Source: Alcanivorax sp. (lineage in GTDB: Bacteria > Pseudomonadota > Gammaproteobacteria > Pseudomonadales > Alcanivoracaceae). From it: a stretch of 64,000 bases of DNA. Positions 27,553 through 36,880 of the stretch are shown piece by piece; positions within the stretch are counted from its first letter, which is position 1; every line of letters begins with the position of its first letter. Under the pieces are notes generated by a model. That model worked only from the letters and a program-made list of their open reading frames with translations, was not told the DNA's origin and did not search any database. Made by a program: the position numbers and the translations under genes. The stretch lies in assembly GCF_019431375.1 (NCBI RefSeq), contig NZ_CP080267.1, forward strand, positions 744,001 through 808,000. The letters are read 5' to 3'.

Positions 27553-27838
27553 AACTACTCCCTTTTCCTGATCGCTAATTGTTGTTGTGCATTGCTTGTT
27601 CTTGCTTTGATCACGCCGGCCCAGGGCTGGCACTCACTCAATAAGAGTAAACACTATCACAGAATCCGTAAAAGAGAGGAACCCGGTATTGATATCAGAA
27701 TGATTATGGTTATACCGACCTCCTCCGAAGGTACTCTAGAAGGTGCTCTACGGATCGCGGCACGCCGAAAATGGCAATCGCTCGCCTGTGGCATACAGGC
27801 CTTTCGACGCCATAAACGCCACCACTCGCTTCGCTCCT

Positions 27839-28237
27839 CTATGGCTGCTCCGGATCTTCCTGCTGGTCACGCCACCCCTGGTAACGCTCAATATCCTGCT
27901 GGGCAAATTGCCAGGCCTTGGCCAGCACTCCCATATCATCCAGCAAGCCCAGTCCGATAATCGGGTCGGGAATAGCATCCAGTGGCATCAGAAAATACAC
28001 CAGCGCTCCGGTGATGGTCAGCAGGGTTGCCCAAGGCACCTGGCGGTAGCGTCCCGTCGTCCAGTCCAGCAGCATCCTGGCCAGCATTTTGAGCTGCTCC
28101 GCCGCTTCGCCAAGCCGTTGCTGGAGCTGGTCAGAGCGATTGAAAACCGCCCTGGCAAGCCAGCGGCTGGCCGTTGCCGAGCGCAAGATGCGTTCGGCAC
28201 GGCCGGAGGCCTGCTTAAGGAACGGATTAGCGGCCAT
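27839..28237 (-). CDS. DUF1232 (YkvA-like) membrane protein, copy 1
   Basis: A 132-residue protein with the DUF1232 core ALVYFLMPLDAIPDPIIGLGLLDD, which pairs a short hydrophobic helix with the conserved PxDxIPD. The family is of unknown function. Its start overlaps the end of parA by eleven bases, so the two are translated together. Nearly all of the gene is repeated at 30867-31260, where its last residues are altered by the duplication joint. This copy has the natural-looking C-terminus. Confidence 0.82.
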   Translation of the reverse strand: MAANPFLKQASGRAERILRSATASRWLARAVFNRSDQLQQRLGEAAEQLKMLARMLLDWTTGRYRQVPWATLLTITGALVYFLMPLDAIPDPIIGLGLLDDMGVLAKAWQFAQQDIERYQGWRDQQEDPEQP

Positions 28238-29009
28238 GGAGTTCGTGGAACAGGGCCCGATATTCCTCAGTCAGCTTGTGCTTGGGTTGCAAGTTGACGA
28301 GCGGCGTGGCCTGCTCATGGGACTCGCGCATCACCACACTGGCAGACAGCTTGCTGTTCAACATTGGCAACCCCTCCTCTACAAGCGACGCTACCAGCTC
28401 CTGGGGCAGCCGGGCGCGGGGCTGGAACTGGTTGACCACAATGCCTTCCACCTGCAACTCGTCATTGTGATCCTCACGGGCTTCCTGAATGTTCTCCAGA
28501 AGGGTGTACAGAGCCTTGCGCGAAAAGGCATCACAATCGAAGGGGATCAATACCCGGTCGGCAGCAATGAGCGCAGACAGGGTATAAAAATTATAGGCAG
28601 GCGGGGTATCCACAAAGATGGTATCGAAATCCTTGGCCAGGCTTTTCAGCAGGCCGCGCAGCTTGTAGATCTTGTGCTTGGATTCCAGCATGTGCTCAAT
28701 TTCGCCCAGCTCGCCATCCGACGGCAACACAAACAGGTTCTGGAAAGGGGTGGCATGCACGTATTCACGGGCATCCTTCTCTTTCAACCGAAACGACAAC
28801 GTCTGGGCAAAGAAGGTACCGATATTGGGCTTCGGGCCCTCCCCATTGCTGTAGGCGGGCATCCCAAGCAGGTATTGGCTGGCGTTGCACTGCGGATCCA
28901 GATCCACTACCAGGGTACGATTTCCTTCGGCAGCACTGATGGCAGCCAGGTTTACCGTGATACTGGACTTCCCCACTCCCCCCTTCTGGTTAAACACCAC
29001 ACGACGCAT
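28227..29009 (-). CDS. ParA/MinD-type ATPase without ParB partner, copy 1
   Basis: A 260-residue ATPase with the deviant Walker A KGGVGKSSITVNLAA, the A' motif VVDLDPQCNASQYLL and Walker B FDTIFVDTPP. ParA relatives position plasmids, chromosomes or protein clusters through ATP-driven surface waves. No parB or parS-like cluster is seen nearby; the partner is a DUF1232 membrane protein, and a P450 gene is divergent. A cargo-positioning role is therefore more likely than chromosome segregation, as inference. Confidence 0.9.
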   Translation of the reverse strand: MRRVVFNQKGGVGKSSITVNLAAISAAEGNRTLVVDLDPQCNASQYLLGMPAYSNGEGPKPNIGTFFAQTLSFRLKEKDAREYVHATPFQNLFVLPSDGELGEIEHMLESKHKIYKLRGLLKSLAKDFDTIFVDTPPAYNFYTLSALIAADRVLIPFDCDAFSRKALYTLLENIQEAREDHNDELQVEGIVVNQFQPRARLPQELVASLVEEGLPMLNSKLSASVVMRESHEQATPLVNLQPKHKLTEEYRALFHELHGR

Positions 29010-29454
29010 TCCTTGTTCTCCTTAGTACAGCAGGCTTGCGGACTGTCTGCAGGCCATGGCTTGCTGAGCACTCGCAACTATTGGCAGTCACACTCAACCC
29101 GGCCGAACTGGCTCACTGGAAGACATAACCGACCAAGCCCGGCCTGCACGCAGTTTTTGTTTGTTGCCGAATCATACACAGGCCTTGGTGGCTCTCCCAG
29201 TGCCCACCGCCCCTCTTTTTCTGTCCACAGTTTCTGTGGATAACCGGGTGCATAACCCCTGAGTGACGGGCCCCATCCTCGCCGGGATGCCAGTCAGGCC
29301 GGTTACGGTCAAAAAAACAGCACAACACCGGCAAATAGACAACATCTGAGCCGCTCAGCTGACAGGGAAATGCCATAACGAAATCTGTTTAGTGTTGTTG
29401 AGCTGAGTGCACTATCCAGCTAAAAGTAGACGTACTGTTTATCAGGAGAGATCC
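29010..29454. promoter_or_regulatory. Divergent control region between parA and P450, copy 1
   Basis: This 445-base region must hold the promoters of parA (leftward) and the P450 (rightward). The stretch tgtccacagtttctgtggat near 29220 contains an imperfect palindrome (ccacag...ctgtgg). AGGAGAG precedes the P450 ATG. The region is repeated intact at 32033-32477 and in mutated form at 30316-30660. Confidence 0.45.
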
Positions 29455-30468
29455 ATGTCACAACCGTTTTGTTCGTTGCCCGCCCAGAGTCAACTTCGGG
29501 CCGTTCCCGGCGACAAGGGGCTACCGCTGATTGGCCATACCCTCTCCTTCATGCGCGACCCGATCGGCTTGATGCGAAAGCGCTATGATCAATACGGCCC
29601 GGTTTCGTGGACCAGCGTATTCGGCCTGAAAATGGTGCAGATGCTGGGCCCGGACGCCAATCAGTTCGTTATGCTCAACCGTGGTGATTTGTTTTCCAAT
29701 CACCAGGGATGGGACTATTTCATCGGCCGTTTTTTTCATCGTGGCATCATGCTGCTGGATTTCGAGGAGCATCGCTGGCATCGCAAGATCATGCAGCAGG
29801 CTTTCAATCGGGATGTGTTGAAGGGTTACCTGGACAGGATGGGGCCACACATCACCTCGGGCATTGCTCCCTGGAAAGAAATTGCCGACTTCCATGTACT
29901 CAGTGCGGTAAAACAGCTGACCCTGGATCTGGCCACCGATGTGTTTATGGGGTACGAACTGGGCCCGGAAGCTGATGACATCAATCGGGCCTTTGTTGAT
30001 ACCGTTCGCGCTGGCACGGCCATCGTGCGCACCAGTGTTCCTGGGCTGCGCTGGTCAAAAGGTCTCAAGGGACGCAAGGTTCTGGAAGCTTTCTTCCGCA
30101 AGGAAATTGCCGCCAAACGCCAAAGCCGCGATTCCGATCTGTTCAGCGTGCTATGCCATGCAGAAACGGAAGACGGAGAACAATTCAGTGATGACGATGT
30201 GGTCAATCACATGATTTTCCTGATGATGGCAGCCCACGATACGTCCACTATCACGCTCTCCACCCTCTTCTATTATCTGGCCAAAAATCCGCAATGGCAG
30301 GAACGTCTGCGCACGCAGCTCACTGGAAGGAACGTAACCGACCAGGCCCGGCCTGCACGCAGTTTTTGTTTGTTGCCGAATCATACACAGGCCTTGGTGG
30401 CTCTCCAGGCCCCAGTGGCCCACCGCCTCTTTCCAATCACAGTTTCTGTGGATAACCGGAGTGCATAA
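29455..30468 (+). pseudogene. Truncated cytochrome P450 (first 287 residues)
   Basis: Identical to the first 287 codons of the P450 at 32478 and then, at 30316, runs into unrelated out-of-context sequence (a degraded copy of the P450 upstream region) before a chance stop. It lacks the ExxR and heme-binding Cys segments, so it cannot make a working enzyme. It arises from the 2.47-kb duplication and may be an assembly artefact. Confidence 0.85.
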
Positions 30469-30858
30469 CCCCTGAGTGACGGGCCCCATCATAAGCCGGG
30501 ATGCCAGTCAGGCCGGTTACGGTCAAAACAGCATAACACCGGCAAATAGACAACATCTACTCAGCTGACAGGAAATGCCATGGCAAATCTGTTTAGTGTT
30601 GTTGAGCTGAGTGCACTATCCAGCTAAAAGTAGACGTACTGTTTATCAGGAGAATCCGTATCACGGCTCCGTTTTTGTTCGTTGCCCGCCCAAGAGTCAA
30701 CTTCCGGGCCGTTCCCGGCGACAAGGGGCTACCGCGCTGATTGAAAGCGCCTTGCCTCTCCTTCATGCGCGACCCGCGATCGGCGATGCGAAAGAAAGCG
30801 CTGCGGAAGTCAGCCACGGCCCAGTTTCGTGGACCAGCGTATTCGGCCTGAAAATGAA
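30316..30858. repeat. Degenerate third copy of the P450 control region and 5' coding start
   Basis: Corresponds to about 29109-29634 but with many small insertions, deletions and substitutions (for example ctctccaggccccagtggcc in place of ctctcccagtgccc). The P450 start codon region reads gagaatccgtatcacgg, so no start remains. The density of indels is unlike ordinary neutral decay and resembles uncorrected read noise. Confidence 0.8.
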
Positions 30859-31260
30859 TTGCGAATGCTGCTCCGGATCTTCCTGCTGGTCACGCCACCC
30901 CTGGTAACGCTCAATATCCTGCTGGGCAAATTGCCAGGCCTTGGCCAGCACTCCCATATCATCCAGCAAGCCCAGTCCGATAATCGGGTCGGGAATAGCA
31001 TCCAGTGGCATCAGAAAATACACCAGCGCTCCGGTGATGGTCAGCAGGGTTGCCCAAGGCACCTGGCGGTAGCGTCCCGTCGTCCAGTCCAGCAGCATCC
31101 TGGCCAGCATTTTGAGCTGCTCCGCCGCTTCGCCAAGCCGTTGCTGGAGCTGGTCAGAGCGATTGAAAACCGCCCTGGCAAGCCAGCGGCTGGCCGTTGC
31201 CGAGCGCAAGATGCGTTCGGCACGGCCGGAGGCCTGCTTAAGGAACGGATTAGCGGCCAT
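30763..31260 (-). CDS. DUF1232 protein, copy 2, chimeric C-terminus
   Basis: The first 131 residues equal copy 1 (27839-28237). The frame then crosses the duplication joint near 30866 and continues for 34 residues in antisense of the degraded P450 segment (HSQFIFRPNT...). The tail is surely not native. Existence of this copy depends on the duplication being real. Confidence 0.6.
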   Translation of the reverse strand: MAANPFLKQASGRAERILRSATASRWLARAVFNRSDQLQQRLGEAAEQLKMLARMLLDWTTGRYRQVPWATLLTITGALVYFLMPLDAIPDPIIGLGLLDDMGVLAKAWQFAQQDIERYQGWRDQQEDPEQHSQFIFRPNTLVHETGPWLTSAALSFASPIAGRA

Positions 31261-33338
31261 GGAGTTCGTGGAACAGGGCCCGATATTCCTCAGTCAGCTT
31301 GTGCTTGGGTTGCAAGTTGACGAGCGGCGTGGCCTGCTCATGGGACTCGCGCATCACCACACTGGCAGACAGCTTGCTGTTCAACATTGGCAACCCCTCC
31401 TCTACAAGCGACGCTACCAGCTCCTGGGGCAGCCGGGCGCGGGGCTGGAACTGGTTGACCACAATGCCTTCCACCTGCAACTCGTCATTGTGATCCTCAC
31501 GGGCTTCCTGAATGTTCTCCAGAAGGGTGTACAGAGCCTTGCGCGAAAAGGCATCACAATCGAAGGGGATCAATACCCGGTCGGCAGCAATGAGCGCAGA
31601 CAGGGTATAAAAATTATAGGCAGGCGGGGTATCCACAAAGATGGTATCGAAATCCTTGGCCAGGCTTTTCAGCAGGCCGCGCAGCTTGTAGATCTTGTGC
31701 TTGGATTCCAGCATGTGCTCAATTTCGCCCAGCTCGCCATCCGACGGCAACACAAACAGGTTCTGGAAAGGGGTGGCATGCACGTATTCACGGGCATCCT
31801 TCTCTTTCAACCGAAACGACAACGTCTGGGCAAAGAAGGTACCGATATTGGGCTTCGGGCCCTCCCCATTGCTGTAGGCGGGCATCCCAAGCAGGTATTG
31901 GCTGGCGTTGCACTGCGGATCCAGATCCACTACCAGGGTACGATTTCCTTCGGCAGCACTGATGGCAGCCAGGTTTACCGTGATACTGGACTTCCCCACT
32001 CCCCCCTTCTGGTTAAACACCACACGACGCATTCCTTGTTCTCCTTAGTACAGCAGGCTTGCGGACTGTCTGCAGGCCATGGCTTGCTGAGCACTCGCAA
32101 CTATTGGCAGTCACACTCAACCCGGCCGAACTGGCTCACTGGAAGACATAACCGACCAAGCCCGGCCTGCACGCAGTTTTTGTTTGTTGCCGAATCATAC
32201 ACAGGCCTTGGTGGCTCTCCCAGTGCCCACCGCCCCTCTTTTTCTGTCCACAGTTTCTGTGGATAACCGGGTGCATAACCCCTGAGTGACGGGCCCCATC
32301 CTCGCCGGGATGCCAGTCAGGCCGGTTACGGTCAAAAAAACAGCACAACACCGGCAAATAGACAACATCTGAGCCGCTCAGCTGACAGGGAAATGCCATA
32401 ACGAAATCTGTTTAGTGTTGTTGAGCTGAGTGCACTATCCAGCTAAAAGTAGACGTACTGTTTATCAGGAGAGATCCATGTCACAACCGTTTTGTTCGTT
32501 GCCCGCCCAGAGTCAACTTCGGGCCGTTCCCGGCGACAAGGGGCTACCGCTGATTGGCCATACCCTCTCCTTCATGCGCGACCCGATCGGCTTGATGCGA
32601 AAGCGCTATGATCAATACGGCCCGGTTTCGTGGACCAGCGTATTCGGCCTGAAAATGGTGCAGATGCTGGGCCCGGACGCCAATCAGTTCGTTATGCTCA
32701 ACCGTGGTGATTTGTTTTCCAATCACCAGGGATGGGACTATTTCATCGGCCGTTTTTTTCATCGTGGCATCATGCTGCTGGATTTCGAGGAGCATCGCTG
32801 GCATCGCAAGATCATGCAGCAGGCTTTCAATCGGGATGTGTTGAAGGGTTACCTGGACAGGATGGGGCCACACATCACCTCGGGCATTGCTCCCTGGAAA
32901 GAAATTGCCGACTTCCATGTACTCAGTGCGGTAAAACAGCTGACCCTGGATCTGGCCACCGATGTGTTTATGGGGTACGAACTGGGCCCGGAAGCTGATG
33001 ACATCAATCGGGCCTTTGTTGATACCGTTCGCGCTGGCACGGCCATCGTGCGCACCAGTGTTCCTGGGCTGCGCTGGTCAAAAGGTCTCAAGGGACGCAA
33101 GGTTCTGGAAGCTTTCTTCCGCAAGGAAATTGCCGCCAAACGCCAAAGCCGCGATTCCGATCTGTTCAGCGTGCTATGCCATGCAGAAACGGAAGACGGA
33201 GAACAATTCAGTGATGACGATGTGGTCAATCACATGATTTTCCTGATGATGGCAGCCCACGATACGTCCACTATCACGCTCTCCACCCTCTTCTATTATC
33301 TGGCCAAAAATCCGCAATGGCAGGAACGTCTGCGCACG
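30867..33338. repeat. 2.47-kb exact duplication, right copy
   Basis: Second copy of 27844-30315. Here the P450 frame continues to a normal stop, so the right flank is native; the left flank is the degenerate joint. Confidence 0.9.
31250..32032 (-). CDS. ParA/MinD-type ATPase, copy 2
   Basis: A 260-residue product identical to that of 28227-29009, with the same Walker A (KGGVGKSS), A' and Walker B motifs, the same eleven-base overlap with a DUF1232 gene, and the same divergent P450. It is part of the exact duplication; a genome with one true copy would carry either this or the left one, not both. Confidence 0.85.
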   Translation of the reverse strand: MRRVVFNQKGGVGKSSITVNLAAISAAEGNRTLVVDLDPQCNASQYLLGMPAYSNGEGPKPNIGTFFAQTLSFRLKEKDAREYVHATPFQNLFVLPSDGELGEIEHMLESKHKIYKLRGLLKSLAKDFDTIFVDTPPAYNFYTLSALIAADRVLIPFDCDAFSRKALYTLLENIQEAREDHNDELQVEGIVVNQFQPRARLPQELVASLVEEGLPMLNSKLSASVVMRESHEQATPLVNLQPKHKLTEEYRALFHELHGR

Positions 33339-33821
33339 GAAAGCCAGGCCCTCGCCAAAACCTGCCTGGACTATGAGGACCTGCCCCGGCTGGAAGGCAT
33401 TGGCATGGCCATGAAAGAAGCGTTGCGGCTCTGCGCTCCAGTACCTTCCCTGCCGCGCAAGACCGTCAAGGACGTGGAATACGAGGGGTTTTTCATCCCC
33501 CGTGGCAGCTTTATCAATGTGGTCCCCTACTTCACACACTACATGGAAGAGTACTGGCCGGAACCGGAAAGATTCGATCCGGAACGGTTCAGTGACGCCC
33601 GTCGGGAGGACAAGGTGCATCCCTATGCCTGGGTGCCGTTCGGGGGCGGCGCACACAAATGTATCGGCCTGCACTTTGCGGAGATGCAGGTGAAGGCGAT
33701 TCTGCACCAGGTGCTGCTCAATTATCGCTGGAGCGTACCGCAGGACTATGAAATGCCGGTGGATACCACTAGCCTGCCGGTCCCAGGGGATGGGTTGCCG
33801 GTGGACCTGGAGAGAATCTGA
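32478..33821 (+). CDS. Cytochrome P450, full length
   Basis: A 447-residue P450 from ATG 32478 after AGGAGAG. Visible parts are the N-terminal GDKGLPLIGHTLSFM with no membrane anchor, C-helix WHRKIMQQAF, I-helix MMAAHDTSTITLS (oxygen-activating HDT in place of the usual GxDT), K-helix ExxR in KEALRLCAPVP, and the heme loop FGGGAHKCIGLHFAEMQ with the thiolate Cys. It resembles the CYP26/CYP51-like class of bacterial P450s rather than the alkane-hydroxylating CYP153. Substrate is unknown, perhaps a terpenoid or lipid. No ferredoxin or reductase gene is adjacent. Confidence 0.92.
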   Translation: MSQPFCSLPAQSQLRAVPGDKGLPLIGHTLSFMRDPIGLMRKRYDQYGPVSWTSVFGLKMVQMLGPDANQFVMLNRGDLFSNHQGWDYFIGRFFHRGIMLLDFEEHRWHRKIMQQAFNRDVLKGYLDRMGPHITSGIAPWKEIADFHVLSAVKQLTLDLATDVFMGYELGPEADDINRAFVDTVRAGTAIVRTSVPGLRWSKGLKGRKVLEAFFRKEIAAKRQSRDSDLFSVLCHAETEDGEQFSDDDVVNHMIFLMMAAHDTSTITLSTLFYYLAKNPQWQERLRTESQALAKTCLDYEDLPRLEGIGMAMKEALRLCAPVPSLPRKTVKDVEYEGFFIPRGSFINVVPYFTHYMEEYWPEPERFDPERFSDARREDKVHPYAWVPFGGGAHKCIGLHFAEMQVKAILHQVLLNYRWSVPQDYEMPVDTTSLPVPGDGLPVDLERI

Positions 33822-33829
33822 CACCCTGT

Positions 33830-33861
33830 CCGCAGGAGCGTCGCTGGCGGCGGTCCTGCGG
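33830..33861. terminator. Stem-loop between convergent P450 and gor genes
   Basis: Arms ccgcagga (33830-33837) and tcctgcgg (33854-33861) form a perfect 8-base stem in the 63-base gap between two converging genes. There is no T tract, so a bidirectional terminator is only probable. Confidence 0.45.
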
Positions 33862-33884
33862 TGAGGCCAAACACTATTGGCTGT

Positions 33885-35249
33885 TCAGGCGGTGAGCCTT
33901 TCCCCCTGACGCATCGTCACCAACTCTTCCGCTGCTGTCGGGTGGATACCCACAGTGGCGTCGAAGTCCGCCTTGGTGGCGCCCATCTTGATGGCCACGG
34001 CAAAGCCCTGGGTAATTTCCGCCGCGTCCTCACCGGCCATATGCAAGCCAAGCACCTTGTCGGTTTCATCGTCCACAATCAGCTTTATCAGGCTGCGCTC
34101 CTGCTTGTCGCCCAGGGTGTAACGCATGGGCCGAAAACTACTTTTATAGACCCGGATCGCCGGAGTCTGCTGTAGCGCCTCTTCCTGGCTAAGCCCAACG
34201 GTACCGATGTTCGGATGGCTGAAAACAGCAGTGGCGATGTTGTGGTAATCCATTTCGGCCTTCGGCTTTCTCTCTCCGAACAGCTTCGCGGCCAGCCACA
34301 TGCCCTCCGCCAAGGCGACAGGGGTCAGTTGGACACGATCGATGACATCGCCCAGTGCGTAAAGCCCCTGGATTGAGGTGGCAAAACCCGCATCAACCTT
34401 GATTGCCCCATTGCTCGCCAGCGCTGGCGCGGCCCCTTCAGCAAACAACCCATCCAGCTTTGGCACACGGCCGGTAGCGTAGAACACCTCGTCAAAGGTC
34501 TGCTGACTGCCATCCAGGTAGGTAACCTGCTTGCCACCATCGGCAAGATCAACGCGCGCCACGTCCGTATTGAATTTCAGGTCAACGCCCTGCCCACGCA
34601 TTTGTTCAGCCACGAACTGGCGGATATCACCGTCAAACCCTCGCAGGAAGAGGTCTCCCCGGTACAGTTGGGTAACCTGACAGCCCAGCCCATGCAGGAT
34701 GCCGGCGAACTCGGTGGCAATATAACCCCCGCCGACCACCGCTACCCGTTCGGGCAAGACATCCAGATAGAACAGGTCGTCGGAGATTCGCACCAGCTCA
34801 CGGCCGGGCAACTCCGGGACAAAGGGCTTTCCGCCGGTGGCAATGAGAATATTGGCCGCGCTGAGTTCTTGATCATCGACCGCAACCCGGCCTTCCCCCA
34901 ACACCTTGCCGTGGCCTTCGAAAATGGTAACCCCGGCCTGGTCGAGGATCCGCTGGTAAATGCCATTCAAACGCTCAATCTCACGGCTTTTATTATCCCG
35001 CAGGGTAGCCCAGTCGAATGACCAGCCCTGCACGGAAAAGCCAAAATCCTCGGCCAGCGCGAATTCCTGGGGGAAATGGGAACCGTAGGAGAACAGTTTC
35101 TTGGGCACACAGCCCACATTCACGCAGGTGCCACCAAAGAAACGCTCCTCAATGATGGCCACCCGGGCACCATGGCTTGCCGCCATACGTGCTGCACGGA
35201 CACCGCCTGAGCCGGCTCCGATCACCACCAGATCAAATTCTGTCGTCAC
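33885..35249 (-). CDS. gor: Glutathione-disulfide reductase
   Basis: A 454-residue flavoprotein. FAD-binding VIGAGSGGVRAARMA is at residues 9-23, the redox-active pair in GGTCVNVGCVPKKL near residue 42, the NADPH fold VAVVGGGYIATEFAG near residue 170, and the C-terminal HPTAAEELVTM with the proton-relay His. It reduces oxidised glutathione with NADPH in the cytoplasm. SSFRPMRYTLGD is typical of Gor rather than dihydrolipoamide dehydrogenase. It appears to be a single-gene unit. Confidence 0.95.
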   Translation of the reverse strand: MTTEFDLVVIGAGSGGVRAARMAASHGARVAIIEERFFGGTCVNVGCVPKKLFSYGSHFPQEFALAEDFGFSVQGWSFDWATLRDNKSREIERLNGIYQRILDQAGVTIFEGHGKVLGEGRVAVDDQELSAANILIATGGKPFVPELPGRELVRISDDLFYLDVLPERVAVVGGGYIATEFAGILHGLGCQVTQLYRGDLFLRGFDGDIRQFVAEQMRGQGVDLKFNTDVARVDLADGGKQVTYLDGSQQTFDEVFYATGRVPKLDGLFAEGAAPALASNGAIKVDAGFATSIQGLYALGDVIDRVQLTPVALAEGMWLAAKLFGERKPKAEMDYHNIATAVFSHPNIGTVGLSQEEALQQTPAIRVYKSSFRPMRYTLGDKQERSLIKLIVDDETDKVLGLHMAGEDAAEITQGFAVAIKMGATKADFDATVGIHPTAAEELVTMRQGERLTA

Positions 35250-35613
35250 TGCTGTCTCCTTCTGGATTTGCCCCTATTGTGCGCAGCGCGGAAGGATTAA
35301 CAAGCCACTCAGGCTGATTCGGGTCATAGGCAGAACCGATGGGTCCATATCGTGAACAAACCACTGGAATGTGCACCACGCCTCTTGGGCCTTTAGCCAA
35401 GCGATAGTATGATGATTCCCGGTTATGTGGGTACGCTCAGCGGCTTATATCGACAATTCATCGGTCATGAGTCATAACAACAAGGCGCGACGTTATCATG
35501 GGGGTAACCTCCGCCAGAAAAGCTGATACCGGGCAAGCATTGTTTCCCGGGCAGACTTTTCCTTAAAACAACAACGTGCAGAAACAGCGCATAGAATGGG
35601 GAACGGGAATCCA
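35250..35613. other. Intergenic region upstream of lytic transglycosylase
   Basis: This 364-base stretch separates the divergent gor and transglycosylase genes. No ORF with a credible ribosome site, repeat or known operator was recognised. It presumably carries both promoters. Confidence 0.4.
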
Positions 35614-36264
35614 ATGCGACTGACCGGGCTGCTGACTCTGTTAATGAGCGGCATGATCAGTTTTTCAGGCACTGTCGGGGCCAGTGATATTTACAAGTAT
35701 CGCGCCGCGGACGGCACTATTCTGTTCACAGATCAGCCCCAGGATCGAGTCGGTAAAAATCACACCCTGCTGTCAATCCGCAAGGGCTGGAGCTATCAGC
35801 CCAGGGCCCTGAGCGATGTGGAGCGGGATCGCTACGACAACCTGATTACCTTTGCCGCCGGACAGCACCGCGTCGATCCGGCTCTGGTCAAAGCGGTCAT
35901 CCATGCCGAGTCCCTTTTCAACCCTCAGGCCGTTTCCCGTGTTGGCGCCCAGGGCCTTATGCAGCTGATGCCCGAAACCGCTGCCTATCTGGAAGTCAGC
36001 AACCCATTCGATGCCCGCGAGAATATCCTCGGAGGCACCCGCTTTCTGGCATATCTAAAAGGCAAATTCTCCACTCTGGACCATATCCTTGCAGCCTATA
36101 ATGCTGGTGAGGGCAACGTGCGCCGTTACGGCGGCATCCCGCCCTTCAAGGAAACCCAGGCCTACGTGCGCAAGGTCAAACAGTTGCGCCACCGCTACAG
36201 CAGCCACTTTGTTGCCGATCTTGGTGAAGAAAAGGTGGTCTACGCTTCCCCTGTCCGCCAATAA
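35614..36264 (+). CDS. Lytic murein transglycosylase with DUF4124 N-terminus
   Basis: A 216-residue exported enzyme. ATG 35614 gives a compact signal peptide (MRLTGLLTLLMSGMISFSG); an ATG six codons earlier is an alternative. After the signal comes a DUF4124 segment (IYKYRAADGTILFTDQPQ), then an SLT domain from about residue 85: AVIHAESLFNPQAVSRVGAQ contains the catalytic Glu, followed by GLMQLMPETA and ILAAYNAGEGNVRRYGG. It cleaves glycan strands of peptidoglycan in the periplasm. It is followed by a GTAGGAGC palindrome. Confidence 0.92.
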   Translation: MRLTGLLTLLMSGMISFSGTVGASDIYKYRAADGTILFTDQPQDRVGKNHTLLSIRKGWSYQPRALSDVERDRYDNLITFAAGQHRVDPALVKAVIHAESLFNPQAVSRVGAQGLMQLMPETAAYLEVSNPFDARENILGGTRFLAYLKGKFSTLDHILAAYNAGEGNVRRYGGIPPFKETQAYVRKVKQLRHRYSSHFVADLGEEKVVYASPVRQ

Positions 36265-36280
36265 CGCGCTGCCCTCCCGC

Positions 36281-36346
36281 TTTTGTAGGAGCGTGCCTGC
36301 AAGCGGATCTCGACACCAATTCACTTACAGGCAAGCTCCTACAAAA
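36281..36346. repeat. GTAGGAGC palindromic repeat
   Basis: Inverted arms ttttgtaggagc / gctcctacaaaa with the internal gcctgcaagc motif. It lies between the transglycosylase and Rieske genes. Relatives in full or half form are at 41515, 43421-43505, 56346, 56630, 59520, 62735 and 62815. Confidence 0.75.
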
Positions 36347-36402
36347 AGACGATCCGCTCACTCTCAGTGACGCCTGTGTTCTCTTTGGTAAAGTCGGATG
36401 TG

Positions 36403-36705
36403 CTACGGGGAAAGATTCACACCCAACCAGGGGCCGTCGTAGTCGATCCGGTATTGCTCGAGTTGGTAGTTGGCGCTCAGACAGCGTCCGCTACGCAGAG
36501 AAAACGCCAGCCCATGTCCGGGACAACGCAGCTCACCGTGGCTGACAGTGCAGCGATCCAATGGAAAGTCCGCATGGGGGCAGCGTCGTTGCATTAGGCG
36601 GGTCTCGCCCTCCTCATGGATCAGCAACAGCTCCAGCCGCCCGACTTTTACCGGCAGTCGCAGGCCATCGTACAAATCCAGTGTCCTGATCAGGCGATGA
36701 AACAT
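36403..36705 (-). CDS. Rieske [2Fe-2S] ferredoxin-like protein
   Basis: A 100-residue protein with both cluster motifs: CPHADFPLD (Cys-x-His) and CPGHGLAFSLRSG (Cys-x-x-His), eighteen residues apart. This is a free-standing Rieske domain such as those that feed electrons to oxygenases or act as small redox proteins. No oxygenase gene is directly adjacent, so its partner is unknown. The ATG at 36705 follows a GTACCCC-type stretch without a strong ribosome site. Confidence 0.85.
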   Translation of the reverse strand: MFHRLIRTLDLYDGLRLPVKVGRLELLLIHEEGETRLMQRRCPHADFPLDRCTVSHGELRCPGHGLAFSLRSGRCLSANYQLEQYRIDYDGPWLGVNLSP

Positions 36706-36880
36706 GGGGTACCTTTATCCAGGTTTTGAACTTGCGGTGCTTGCGAGCCTCACCCATTCTGGAGTGCGCCCTCTCCCATGAGGGAATAGGCAGCCGAAAG
36801 GTAGTCACACGCATACACCCGCCCACACAGTAAAAAGCCCGCAATCGCGCACTGCTGTCCCACAGTTTGGGATAAATGAA

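Larger units (their letters stand above)
27844..30315. repeat. 2.47-kb exact duplication, left copy (DUF1232-parA-P450 5' part)
   Basis: This segment recurs at 30867-33338 with a constant 3,023-base offset and no differences found where I compared. The right end cuts the P450 reading frame at about residue 287. Between the copies (30316-30866) lies a degenerate third piece. Confidence 0.9.

Noticed and set aside
28089..29243. 384-codon open frame on the plus strand opposite parA (and its copy at 31112-32266)
   Set aside because: It is antisense to parA, whose Walker motifs prove the minus-strand frame; the antisense product has no domain and no ribosome site.
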